From Nesterenkonia halotolerans (GTDB taxonomy: Bacteria > Actinomycetota > Actinomycetes > Actinomycetales > Micrococcaceae), in NCBI RefSeq assembly GCF_014874065.1, contig NZ_JADBEE010000001.1:1-64000 (forward strand): DNA of 64,000 nucleotides, written 5' to 3'. The notes below the pieces were generated by a model. That model had not been told where the DNA came from and searched no databases. It saw only the letters and a program-made list of their open reading frames with translations. Position numbers and translations under genes: made by a program. Below are positions 56,711 through 64,000 of the stretch, in pieces. How positions within the stretch are numbered: the first letter of the stretch is position 1; each line of letters starts with the position of its first letter.

Positions 56711-57697
56711 CTAGCTGCGCGAGGAAGCGGACAACACCTCCTCCAGCCGCACATAGCTGGTCTCCATGCCGTCGGTCATCCCGGTGTTCAGGATCATGTC
56801 CCGGACCTCCGCGTTCGGATAAGTGATGACCAGCGTGAGCAAGGTGCCGCCGTCGATCGGTCGCAGCGTCTGTTCGTTGAGGTTCGGTTCCCCGGGGACG
56901 CCCTCCATGGACTCCGTGGTGACTTCGCGGTGGGGTTCGTCCAGCTCCTTGAGCTCGCCGTACAGCGCGAAGCCATCCGAGCCGTCCTCTTCCTTCTCCC
57001 AGGCGAAGCGGTAGGAGTCCCCGACCTTATGCGCGACCTGGCAGTCCGACATCCGCCAACCGTCCGGTCCCAGCAGCCATCTGCGCAGCAGCTCCGGATC
57101 ACGGTGGGCCTGCCGAACCTGTTCCGGCGTGCCTCGAATGATGCGCGTGAACCGCACCTGGGTCTCGCTGAGCACCTGGGTCTCGACCCCCTTGCCGCTT
57201 GCGAAGAAGGAGAGGTCCTCCAGCACCTCGTCGATCTGCCCCATGGCAGCGCTCATGCCCTCTTCCATGCCCATCTCGATCAGCTGCTGGTAGTCCGCAG
57301 CGGAGTTGAACCATGTGGTGGTGGTGACGCGCGCGCCGTCGGACGTCTCATCGAAGGTCAGCCGCATCCGCATGTTGGGCATCTCCTGGCTTGGCGCCCA
57401 GTGCTCGTCCGCGAAGCCGTCCGTGACTTCAAAAGAGCGTCCAGGGTCCACTGCGAGAAACTCCCAGTAGCCCGCCGACCGGGTCCCGTCCGGGCCGGTC
57501 ATCCAATAGTGGGAGCGCCCCCCGGGAAACAGATCGTGCCGGGAGAACGTGGCGGGCCACTCGGGTGGCCCCCAGAACTTCTCCAGCTGGCGCGGGTCCG
57601 CGTAGGCGTCCCAGAGCCGCTGGACCGTGACCGGAAAATCGGCGACCACGGTCATGGTCAGTGCATCGCTGTCCTTGGTGACTGAGGTGATGGGCAT
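56711..57697 (-). CDS. Tandem SRPBCC (AHSA1-like) domain protein
   Basis: A 328-residue protein with two START-like domains of the Activator of Hsp90 ATPase type. The first has RLWDAYADPRQLEKFWGPPEWPATFSRHDLFPGG and the second EQVRQAHRDPELLRRWLLGPDGW. Each forms a deep hydrophobic cavity that binds small lipophilic molecules. It follows an ArsR-type regulator by 27 nt, the usual pairing for this family. The bound ligand is unknown. Confidence 0.87.
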   Translation of the reverse strand: MPITSVTKDSDALTMTVVADFPVTVQRLWDAYADPRQLEKFWGPPEWPATFSRHDLFPGGRSHYWMTGPDGTRSAGYWEFLAVDPGRSFEVTDGFADEHWAPSQEMPNMRMRLTFDETSDGARVTTTTWFNSAADYQQLIEMGMEEGMSAAMGQIDEVLEDLSFFASGKGVETQVLSETQVRFTRIIRGTPEQVRQAHRDPELLRRWLLGPDGWRMSDCQVAHKVGDSYRFAWEKEEDGSDGFALYGELKELDEPHREVTTESMEGVPGEPNLNEQTLRPIDGGTLLTLVITYPNAEVRDMILNTGMTDGMETSYVRLEEVLSASSRS

Positions 57698-57724
57698 GTC
57701 GGGCCTTCTTCGTCTCTGTGCTGC

Positions 57725-58096
57725 TCACGGCTTACTGGTTGGATCGCCTGGGCCTTCCTCCAGGAGGGCGTCCAGGCGAGAGATGCGGCCACGCCAGATG
57801 AGTTCGAAGTCATCCAGCAGAGTCTGGGCCGCGCGAAGAGTGTCGGGGTTTCCGCGAACCAGCCGTTCACGCCCCTGTTGGCGCTTGATGACCAGATCGG
57901 CGGCTTCAAGGACGCTGACGTGCTTCTGCACGGCGGCGAAGGACATCTCGTAGAGCGCCGCCAGGGCGGAGACCGTGGCCTCTTCACCCAGCGTGCGTCT
58001 CACGATGTCCCTGCGGGTGGCGTCGGCCAGCGCCCGGAAGATCCGGTCCACCTGGGTGTCACCGTAGGTCGGAGACTGACCATGATGCATAACCAT
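57725..58096 (-). CDS. ArsR-family transcriptional regulator
   Basis: A 123-residue winged-helix repressor (VDRIFRALADATRRDIVRRTLGEEATVSALAALYEMSFAAVQKHVSVLEAADLVIKRQQGRERLVR) without the Cys metal site of classical ArsR. This fits the group that controls SRPBCC genes. TAATGT (minus strand, 58110-58105) ends 8 nt before the ATG at 58096, so that start is preferred over the ATG at 58108, which overlaps the -10 box. Confidence 0.87.
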   Translation of the reverse strand: MVMHHGQSPTYGDTQVDRIFRALADATRRDIVRRTLGEEATVSALAALYEMSFAAVQKHVSVLEAADLVIKRQQGRERLVRGNPDTLRAAQTLLDDFELIWRGRISRLDALLEEGPGDPTSKP

Positions 58097-58108
58097 TTGG
58101 TTGTACAT
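58087..58108. promoter_or_regulatory. Candidate ArsR operator over its own start
   Basis: AACCA-TT-TGGTT (58091-58102) lies within a longer imperfect palindrome (CATAACC...GGTTGTAC). It covers the start codon and -10 region of the arsR gene. This is consistent with autorepression of the arsR-SRPBCC operon. Confidence 0.5.
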
Positions 58109-58129
58109 TAGGCCTGCGCCTGCCCCGGG

Positions 58130-59050
58130 TCAAGGGTTCTCGAGTGACCCGTTCTGTAAATCTTGAGATTCTCGGCGCAGGATCTCCAGCGCGGCGGCCA
58201 CCAGTGGATCAGCCGCGTGATCCTGCCTGACATGCGCCACGATTCGGCGCGTCACGGCGGGGTTGCGCAGCGGGCGCAGCACGGTTCCGGAGGGGAGGTC
58301 GCGCAGCGCCAGGTGGGGGAGGACGGTGATCCCCAGTCCGGCAGCCACCAGTGCGAGCGCCGCAGTGTGGTCATCGAGCCGGGCGGCGAACTGGGGCACG
58401 AAGCCAGCCGCCTGGCAAGCGGTTCGGATCATGCGCCCATTGGGGCTGTCTTTGATGTCATGATCGACCCACATCTGGTCCGCGAGCTGGTGGACCTCCA
58501 CGACCTCCGTCGCGCAGAGCGGGTGACCGGCAGGCAGGACGACGGCGAAGTCCTCGTCCCGCAAGCGGTGGCGCAGGTAGCCCTCGAAATGCTCTTCTGG
58601 TTCCAGCGGGGACTCATTGCGGATGTCGATGTCCACCGCATTGCTGGTCTTTTCGGTATAGGGCTCATTGAGGCTGATCTGCACCGTCAACTCCGGTTCG
58701 CTGGACCGAAGAGTGGCCACCACGCGAGGAAGCCACTCCTTGGCCGCCGAAGTGAAGCTGGCGATCACCAGATGCTGGGAGTGTCCATGACGCAGGCTCT
58801 GCACGAGGCGGTCCAGTTCGTCGAGCCCCTGAAGGACGCCGGTGCTGCCCTCTGCCAGAGACAGGCCAGCCTGGGTCGGGCGAAGTCCCCGTCCGGTGCG
58901 TTCAAACAGCGTCAGTCCCGTCTCCTGGCTGAGCGTGTTCATGTGCTGACTCACAGTGGCAGGGGAGTAGTGCAGACTGCGTGCAGCGCCCTGGATGGAG
59001 CCGGTGGCGATGACTGATTGCAGCACGCGCAACCGGTGGGGATTCAACAT
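58130..59050 (-). CDS. LysR-family transcriptional regulator
   Basis: A 306-residue regulator. The N-terminal helix-turn-helix is LQSVIATGSIQGAARSLHYSPATVSQHMNTLSQETGLTLFERTGRGL. The effector domain spans about residues 90-295 (HLVIASFTSAAKEWLPRVVATLR...). It diverges from the LysE-family exporter gene with 90 bp between them. That region contains the palindrome ACGAACAGTCGT at 59080-59091, a candidate binding site. By analogy with LysG/ArgP-LysE pairs it may control the exporter. Confidence 0.9.
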   Translation of the reverse strand: MLNPHRLRVLQSVIATGSIQGAARSLHYSPATVSQHMNTLSQETGLTLFERTGRGLRPTQAGLSLAEGSTGVLQGLDELDRLVQSLRHGHSQHLVIASFTSAAKEWLPRVVATLRSSEPELTVQISLNEPYTEKTSNAVDIDIRNESPLEPEEHFEGYLRHRLRDEDFAVVLPAGHPLCATEVVEVHQLADQMWVDHDIKDSPNGRMIRTACQAAGFVPQFAARLDDHTAALALVAAGLGITVLPHLALRDLPSGTVLRPLRNPAVTRRIVAHVRQDHAADPLVAAALEILRRESQDLQNGSLENP

Positions 59051-59140
59051 GCGACCAGTATGCCGCGGATTCGGCAGTGACGAACAGTCGTTAGGTTTTA
59101 TCTGCTTGTTCTGACTAGTCGTCTCGATCAGGATGGATGC

Positions 59141-59932
59141 ATGACGCTCTCCAGCTACCTCGCTCTGCTCGCCGTGTCTGCAGTCCTGGCGGTCACCCCG
59201 GGCCAGGACACGATGCTTTCTCTGCGCAACGCGCTCGTGTCTCGCCGCGCGGGACTGGGTGCGGCCACCGGATCCTCCGTGGCGGCACTGGTGTGGGCGG
59301 CGCTCGCGGCCACGGGTCTGGCGACGCTGTTTCAGGCGTCACCGATCGCTTATGAACTGCTGAGCCTGATCGGCGGGCTCTACGTCATCTTCCTCGGGGT
59401 GCGGGCCATGCGCAGCGCCCGGATTCTGCTCAAGTCCCGCGTGCGCACGACGGCAGGCGTTCCCGCCCTGGTGGGCGGACCCTATGACCCGCAGGCGCCC
59501 GAGGTTGCCCCGGGAGGCTCCGGCGCGGGTGGGGCGAGCGGCTCGAGCGGCTCGGGTGGCACCTCCGGTTCGCGCGGCGCGGCCGCCGCACAGCCGCGAG
59601 CCCGGCGCGGCGCGACGACCTTCCGCGGCACGTTCCTGATCGGACTGGCCAGCTGCATGACCAACCCCAAGGTGGGCCTGTTCTTCCTGGCTCTCTTCCC
59701 CCAGTTCACGCCGGTCGGAGCGTCACCGGCCTTCGCGATCGGTGTGCTGGGCGGAACCGTCGCGATGAGCATGCTGATCTTCCTGGTCGGCGTCGTCCTG
59801 CTGGTCGATGCGGCGAATACCTGGCTCTCCAATCCGGTTGTCACCGGGCGGATCGAGATGGGCAGCGGCGTGATCCTCGCCGGGCTGGGCATCTACCTCA
59901 GCGTCACCGGAGTGCTGGGCCTTCTCGCCTGA
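59141..59932 (+). CDS. LysE-family amino acid/threonine exporter-like translocator
   Basis: A 263-residue membrane protein with about six helices, starting SYLALLAVSAVLAVTPGQDTMLSLRNALVSRRAGLGAATGSS, the LysE/RhtB pattern. Between helices 3 and 4 lies a Gly/Ser/Ala low-complexity insertion (about residues 115-155), which lengthens the protein beyond the usual 205-210 residues. The second half resumes with TFRGTFLIGLASCMTNPKVGLFFLALFPQFT. It exports amino acids or similar compounds. AGGATGG precedes the ATG. Confidence 0.88.
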   Translation: MTLSSYLALLAVSAVLAVTPGQDTMLSLRNALVSRRAGLGAATGSSVAALVWAALAATGLATLFQASPIAYELLSLIGGLYVIFLGVRAMRSARILLKSRVRTTAGVPALVGGPYDPQAPEVAPGGSGAGGASGSSGSGGTSGSRGAAAAQPRARRGATTFRGTFLIGLASCMTNPKVGLFFLALFPQFTPVGASPAFAIGVLGGTVAMSMLIFLVGVVLLVDAANTWLSNPVVTGRIEMGSGVILAGLGIYLSVTGVLGLLA

Positions 59933-59933
59933 C

Positions 59934-60012
59934 ATCAGATCCATTGGGCAGAAATCGTCGTTCTGGGGCGCCGTCGCGCGGTTATTCCGACGATTCTCGC
60001 CCAACAGATGAT
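59934..60012. repeat. Dispersed palindromic repeat, copy 2
   Basis: TTGGGCAGAAATCGTCG (59944-59960) faces the diverged complement ATTCCGACGATTCTCGCCCAA-type arm at 59984-60004, with three mismatches in the outer stem. Read on the minus strand it aligns with the element at 8455-8531, sharing CATCTGTTGGGC, GTCGGAATA and the GCCCAA end. It lies between the LysE-family gene and argS, starting two bases after a stop codon. Confidence 0.75.
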
Positions 60013-60060
60013 CGGGACGGGCGAATGAGGCCGATGGGGCATACCCCGTAGACTGTTCCG

Positions 60061-61716
60061 GTGACTCCTGAAGAACTCTCCGCCGTTGTCAAGAGCGTGC
60101 TCGCCGAAGCTGTCGAAGCCGGTGAGCTGAGCGTCGACCTCCCCGAGACCGTCGTCGTCGAACGCCCTAAGAATCGCGAGCACGGGGACTGGTCCACCGC
60201 GATCTCCCTGCAGCTGGCCAAGAAGGCCGGCATGGCCCCGCGCCAGTTCGCCGAGATCCTCGCCGCACGCCTGGAACAGGTCTCCGGCGTGGAGCGCATC
60301 GAGATCGCGGGTCCCGGGTTCATCAACATCACGGTGGAGGCCGCCGCCGCGGGTCTGCTGGCGCGCACCATCGTGGAGGCCGGGGACACCTTCGGGCACA
60401 ACGATGCCCTGGCCGGGCGCACGGTCAACATCGAGTTCGTCTCGGCGAACCCGACCGGGCCGCTGCACATCGGGCACACCCGCTGGGCCGCCCTGGGCGA
60501 TGCCATCGGTCGGCTGCTGCGGGCCTCGGGAGCCGAGGTCGCCAACGAGTACTACATCAACGACGCCGGCAATCAGATGAACGTCTTCGGCCACTCGGTG
60601 CTCTCCCGGATCCATGGGGAGGACGTGCCGCAGGGCGGCTACCCCGGCGCCTATGTGATCGAGCTGGCCGAGGAGATCCTCGCCGCCCGCCCGGACGTCA
60701 AGGACATGCCGCGAGAGGAAGCGCTGCCGATCGTGCGGGAACTGGGCTATCAGGCGCAGATGGGCCAGATCAAGGACACCCTGGAAGCCTTCGGGGTCCA
60801 CTTCGATGTCTTCTTCTCCGAGCAGTCCCTGCATGCCGACGGCAAGGTTGCCACCGCCATCGAGACGCTGCGCGAGCAGGGTCACATCGAGGACCGCGAC
60901 GGCGCCGTCTGGCTGCGCACCTCGGACTTCGGCGATGACAAGGACCGGGTGCTCTTCAAGGCCGACGGCGAGCCCACCTACTTCGCCGCCGACGCCGCCT
61001 ACTACCTCTCCAAGCGCGAGCGTGGCTTCACCGAGAAGATCTACCTCCTCGGCGCGGATCACCACGGCTATGTCTCCCGGCTCAAGGCCATTGCGGCCTG
61101 CGCCGGAGACGATCCCCAGCGCAACATCGAGGTGCTGATCGGGCAGCTCATGTCGATCCGGGGCGCCAAGCTCTCCAAGCGCGCCGGCAACATCATCGAA
61201 CTCAGCGACCTGATCAACTGGCTGGGCACCGATGCGCTGCGCTACACGCTGGCCCGCTTCCCGGCCGATTCCCCGATCGACGTGGACCCTGAGCTGCTGC
61301 AGTCGCGGACCAACGACAACCCGGTGTTCTACGTCCAGTACGCCCACGCCCGCTCTCGCAACGCGGCCCGCAACGCCGAGGCTGCCGGCGTGGACCGTGA
61401 ATCCTTCGACGCCGGACTGCTGACCCATGAGACCGAGGAGGAGCTGCTCTCCCAGCTGGGCCGCTTCACCTCCGTGGTGGCCTCCGCCGCAGAGCTGCGC
61501 GAACCGCACCGGGTCGCCCGCTACCTGGAGTCGCTGGCAAGCGCCTATCACGGCTGGTACGCCGTCTGCCGCGTCGCGCCGAGCGTCAGCCCCGACGGCG
61601 TCCAGGATCCTGTCACCGACCTCAATCGCACCCGGCTCTGGCTCAATGACGCCACCGCCCAGGTGCTGCGCAACGGTCTGGCGCTGCTCGGCGTCACCGC
61701 ACCCGAAAGGATGTGA
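60061..61716 (+). CDS. argS: Arginyl-tRNA synthetase
   Basis: A 551-residue class Ia synthetase. The N-terminal Arg-S additional domain covers residues 1-90. The HIGH motif is GPLHIGHTR (about residue 137), preceded by EFVSANPTGP. The KMSKS-equivalent region is GAKLSKRAGN, and the C-terminal anticodon-binding domain has the ALASAYHGWY-like SLASAYHGWYAVCRV segment. TAGACT ends 6 nt before the GTG, suggesting a leaderless start. It heads the argS-lysA-hom cluster. Confidence 0.96.
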   Translation: MTPEELSAVVKSVLAEAVEAGELSVDLPETVVVERPKNREHGDWSTAISLQLAKKAGMAPRQFAEILAARLEQVSGVERIEIAGPGFINITVEAAAAGLLARTIVEAGDTFGHNDALAGRTVNIEFVSANPTGPLHIGHTRWAALGDAIGRLLRASGAEVANEYYINDAGNQMNVFGHSVLSRIHGEDVPQGGYPGAYVIELAEEILAARPDVKDMPREEALPIVRELGYQAQMGQIKDTLEAFGVHFDVFFSEQSLHADGKVATAIETLREQGHIEDRDGAVWLRTSDFGDDKDRVLFKADGEPTYFAADAAYYLSKRERGFTEKIYLLGADHHGYVSRLKAIAACAGDDPQRNIEVLIGQLMSIRGAKLSKRAGNIIELSDLINWLGTDALRYTLARFPADSPIDVDPELLQSRTNDNPVFYVQYAHARSRNAARNAEAAGVDRESFDAGLLTHETEEELLSQLGRFTSVVASAAELREPHRVARYLESLASAYHGWYAVCRVAPSVSPDGVQDPVTDLNRTRLWLNDATAQVLRNGLALLGVTAPERM

Positions 61717-61722
61717 GCCGCC

Positions 61723-63246
61723 ATCACCCCTGACCTGCCCTCCACGGACACCACCTCCTCCACACCCCTGCGCAAGCATCCGCTGGCTCCCGCCTGGCTC
61801 AGCCCTCGCCGGGACACCGATGACCTCGAGGCCGCGCTGTTCCCGGCGGACACCCATCGCGACGTCGAAGGGCGCCTGGTCATCAGTGGGGCGGACGTCG
61901 AGACCCTGGCCCAGCAGCACGGCACCCCGCTGTATGTGCTCTCCGAGGCAGATTTTCGCGCCCGCGCCCGCAGCTTCCGGGAGGCCTTCGCTGCGGCCTT
62001 CGCCCCCGAGACGGAGGTCGACGTCTTCTATGCCGGCAAGGCCTTCCTGAGCACCCACGTGGCGCGCTGGGCGACCCAAGAGGGACTCTGCGTCGATACC
62101 GCCTCCGGTGGCGAACTCGCGCTGGCACTGGCCGGGGGAGTGCCGCCGCAGCACATCGGCCTCCATGGAAACAACAAGTCCGACGGCGAGATCCAGCGCG
62201 CGCTGGATGCCGGCATCGGGCGAATCATCGCCGACTCCCTCGACGAGCTCGAGCGCATCTCCGCCCTCGCGGTCGCCGCCGGAACGCGTGCCCCGGTGAT
62301 GCTTCGACTCACACCCGGGGTCCACGCCTCGACCCATGAGTACATCGCCACCGCGCACGAGGACCAGAAGTTCGGGCTCTCGCTCACGCCGGCCCTGGAC
62401 CTGGAAGACGCCGAGGCCAGCGCGCCCGAGCCGGGAGAGACCAACCCCTATCTCGGCTCCCCGGCCTGGACCGCCGCGACCCGCGCACTTCAGCTTCCCG
62501 GCGTCGAGCTGCGCGGGCTCCATGCCCACATCGGCTCACAGATCTTCGAGCCCACCGGATTCGAACTGGCAGCGAGCAAGCTGATCAGCTTCCTGGCGAG
62601 TCTGCGGACCACTTACGGGGTCGAGCTTCCCGAGCTGGACCTCGGCGGCGGCCACGGCATCGCCTATACCGAGGCCGACGCGCCCCGGCACCCCGAAGCG
62701 ATCGCCGAGGCGCTGGCCGCCACGGTGAAGCAGGCCTGCGCCGCGGAGGACCTCCGCGTGCCTCGGATCTCCATCGAGCCCGGCCGCGCCATCGTCGGGC
62801 CGGCCGGAGTCACCCTCTACCGCGTGGGCGTGCAGAAGAACGTGCCGGTCGAAGCCCCCGACGGATCGACCACCTCACGGCGCTATGTCGCCGTGGACGG
62901 CGGCATGAGCGACAACGCCCGCGGGGTCCTCTACGACGCCGAGTATTCCGCCGTGCTGGCCGGCCGTCGCGTGACCGGAGAACACGCACTGTCTCGCATC
63001 GTGGGCAAACACTGCGAGTCGGGCGACATCGTGGTGCGAAACGTATACTTGCCGACGGCGACGGCCCGGGATGATCTCCTTGCCGTTCCCGCCACCGGAG
63101 CGTATTGCCACTCGCTGTCGAGCAACTACAACTACCTGACTCGACCAGCCGTGGTCGCCGTGCACAACGGCGAATCCCAGGTGCTCATCCGCCGGGAGAC
63201 CGAGCAGGACATGCTCGGGCGCGACACCGGCTTTGCCGCCGACTGA
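61723..63246 (+). CDS. lysA: Diaminopimelate decarboxylase, with a non-canonical or broken start
   Basis: A PLP fold type III enzyme that makes lysine from meso-diaminopimelate. The PLP Lys is in FYAGKAFLS, with LHGNNKS, AHIGSQIF, the GGGHGI phosphate loop, EPGRAI and the KHCESGD active site. The conserved N-terminus (WLSPRRDTDD...VETLAQQHGTPLYVLSE) is coded from about 61735 on, but the first ATG/GTG/TTG in this frame is GTG 61936. ATC at 61723 is the best in-frame start. Alternatively, a one-base change in the C4 run at 61727-61730 separates it from GTG 61713. Confidence 0.85.
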   Translation: MTPDLPSTDTTSSTPLRKHPLAPAWLSPRRDTDDLEAALFPADTHRDVEGRLVISGADVETLAQQHGTPLYVLSEADFRARARSFREAFAAAFAPETEVDVFYAGKAFLSTHVARWATQEGLCVDTASGGELALALAGGVPPQHIGLHGNNKSDGEIQRALDAGIGRIIADSLDELERISALAVAAGTRAPVMLRLTPGVHASTHEYIATAHEDQKFGLSLTPALDLEDAEASAPEPGETNPYLGSPAWTAATRALQLPGVELRGLHAHIGSQIFEPTGFELAASKLISFLASLRTTYGVELPELDLGGGHGIAYTEADAPRHPEAIAEALAATVKQACAAEDLRVPRISIEPGRAIVGPAGVTLYRVGVQKNVPVEAPDGSTTSRRYVAVDGGMSDNARGVLYDAEYSAVLAGRRVTGEHALSRIVGKHCESGDIVVRNVYLPTATARDDLLAVPATGAYCHSLSSNYNYLTRPAVVAVHNGESQVLIRRETEQDMLGRDTGFAAD

Positions 63247-63302
63247 GACACAGCACGCGCAGACCGCCGGGGACCGTGCAGGCACAAGAGATTGAGGTCA
63301 AG

Positions 63303-64000
63303 ATGTCCAACTCGAGCACCAGCGTCGAGCCGCTGAAGATCGGGCTGCTCGGCGCAGGGAATGTGGGCGCCCAGGTGGCACGCACCCTTGTCGAGGAGCG
63401 CGAGCTCATCTCCTCCCGCGTGGGCGCGCCGATCAAGCTGATCGGAGTCGCGGTCCGCGATGTGCAGGCCCCGCGTGACTGGAAGATCCCCGGCGAGCTG
63501 CTGACCACCGATGCCGAGGCGCTGGTGGACGAGGCGGACATGATCATCGAGCTCATGGGCGGCCTCGAGCCCGCCGGCGCACTGGTGGAACGCGCGCTGC
63601 GCGCCGGGACCGCCGTGGTCACCGGCAACAAGGCGCTGCTCGCGGTCCGCGGGGGAGAGCTCAGCCAGTTCGCCGCCGAATCCGGCGCGCTGCTGCGCTT
63701 CGAAGCCTCTGTGGGCGGCGCGATCCCGATCCTGCGCCCGATCCAGGAATCGCTCTCCGGTGACCGCATCACCAAGGTGATGGGCATCGTCAACGGCACC
63801 ACCAACTACATCCTCGACCAGATGGACTCCACGGGAGCAGCCTTCGACGACGCGCTGGCCGAGGCTCAGCGCCTGGGCTACGCCGAGTCCGATCCCACGG
63901 CCGATGTCGAAGGTCACGACGCCGCCGCGAAGGCGGCGATCCTCGGCGCACTGGCCTTCCATGCCCCGTTCAGCATCGACGACGTCTACTGCGAGGGCAT
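63303..64000 (+). CDS. hom: Homoserine dehydrogenase (partial, runs off the window)
   Basis: The first 232 residues of an NAD(P)-dependent homoserine dehydrogenase that reduces aspartate semialdehyde for threonine and methionine synthesis. The Rossmann motif is IGLLGAGNVGAQVA (about residues 13-26). The VVTGNKALLA, EASVGGAIPI and MGIVNGTTNYIL catalytic segments and the GYAESDPTADVEGHDAAAKAAIL signature are complete. The C-terminal and probable ACT parts lie beyond 64000. GAGG precedes the ATG. Confidence 0.95.
   Translation, partial: MSNSSTSVEPLKIGLLGAGNVGAQVARTLVEERELISSRVGAPIKLIGVAVRDVQAPRDWKIPGELLTTDAEALVDEADMIIELMGGLEPAGALVERALRAGTAVVTGNKALLAVRGGELSQFAAESGALLRFEASVGGAIPILRPIQESLSGDRITKVMGIVNGTTNYILDQMDSTGAAFDDALAEAQRLGYAESDPTADVEGHDAAAKAAILGALAFHAPFSIDDVYCEG

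Noticed and set aside
59935..62529. An 864-residue minus-strand frame opposite argS and lysA
   Set aside because: Its sequence is Gly/Val/Asp/Arg low complexity, typical of antisense high-GC frames, and argS/lysA motifs on the plus strand are unmistakable.

Overview
The window is about 64 kb of a high-GC actinobacterial chromosome. GTG starts and 4-nt GTGA/ATGA overlaps are frequent. Several genes appear leaderless, with a TAnnnT -10 box 6-8 nt before the start codon. Gene content (NrtR-nadA-nadC, tlyA-nadK-recN, xerD/parA/scpAB, argS-lysA-hom, an MhuD-like heme monooxygenase, an Rv2578c-family radical SAM protein with an intein) fits Micrococcaceae, perhaps Nesterenkonia- or Arthrobacter-like. 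The genus is inferred, not proven.

Layout. 0.1-8.4 kb is a co-directional housekeeping block: TPR protein, HAD phosphatase, small protein, tlyA, nadK, recN, pyrG, xerD. 8.4-15.0 kb is a propionate catabolism island: gntR-prpD-prpB-prpC on the minus strand and divergent prpE, with paired TGTATACA operators between them. 15.1-22.8 kb resumes a plus-strand block: TRIC-type channel, ParA ATPase, scpA, scpB, rluB-type synthase, tyrA, cmk, der, closed by a strong terminator. 23-27 kb holds a serine-hydrolase lipoprotein, a thioesterase and a DrrAB-type ABC exporter. 27.2-28.3 kb is a degraded stretch with an IS481-type transposase remnant beside tRNA-Pro(GGG). 28.6-33.8 kb has an aldo/keto reductase and the nrtR-nadA-nadC-cysteine desulfurase operon, which lacks nadB. 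33.8-38.4 kb is a mixed accessory stretch with an EEP hydrolase, two small exported proteins, a frameshifted gene, a methyltransferase and an esterase. 38.4-42.3 kb is a complete siderophore ABC importer. 42.5-49.8 kb has an alcohol dehydrogenase, a CPBP protease, prfC, a DUF2795-like protein, a DUF4287-like gene with an early stop, tgt and a YeiH-type permease. 49.8-54.4 kb has the intein-split radical SAM gene behind a LexA-like box, ggt, an MhuD-like protein and tRNA-Arg(CCG). 54.4-60 kb has a hairpin-rich gap, an Ltp-repeat membrane protein, an NAD(P)-binding oxidoreductase, an ArsR/SRPBCC pair and a LysR/LysE pair. 60-64 kb is argS-lysA-hom, with hom running off the end.

How the genes work together. 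PrpE activates propionate and PrpC/D/B run the methylcitrate cycle to pyruvate and succinate, presumably under the adjacent GntR/FCD regulator. NrtR, a NUDIX-fold protein with a degenerate catalytic box, probably represses NAD synthesis. XerD, ParA and ScpAB serve chromosome dimer resolution and segregation. The Fec/Fep-type importer and the MhuD-like enzyme both concern iron.

The most unusual points are: an intein with two LAGLIDADG motifs placed exactly inside the CxxxCxxC cluster motif of a radical SAM enzyme under a LexA-like site; lysA without a usable ATG/GTG/TTG start for its conserved N-terminus; two copies of a palindromic dispersed repeat and a separate 73-bp near-perfect palindrome; and at least three disrupted genes. 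No CRISPR array, rRNA gene or prophage is visible.
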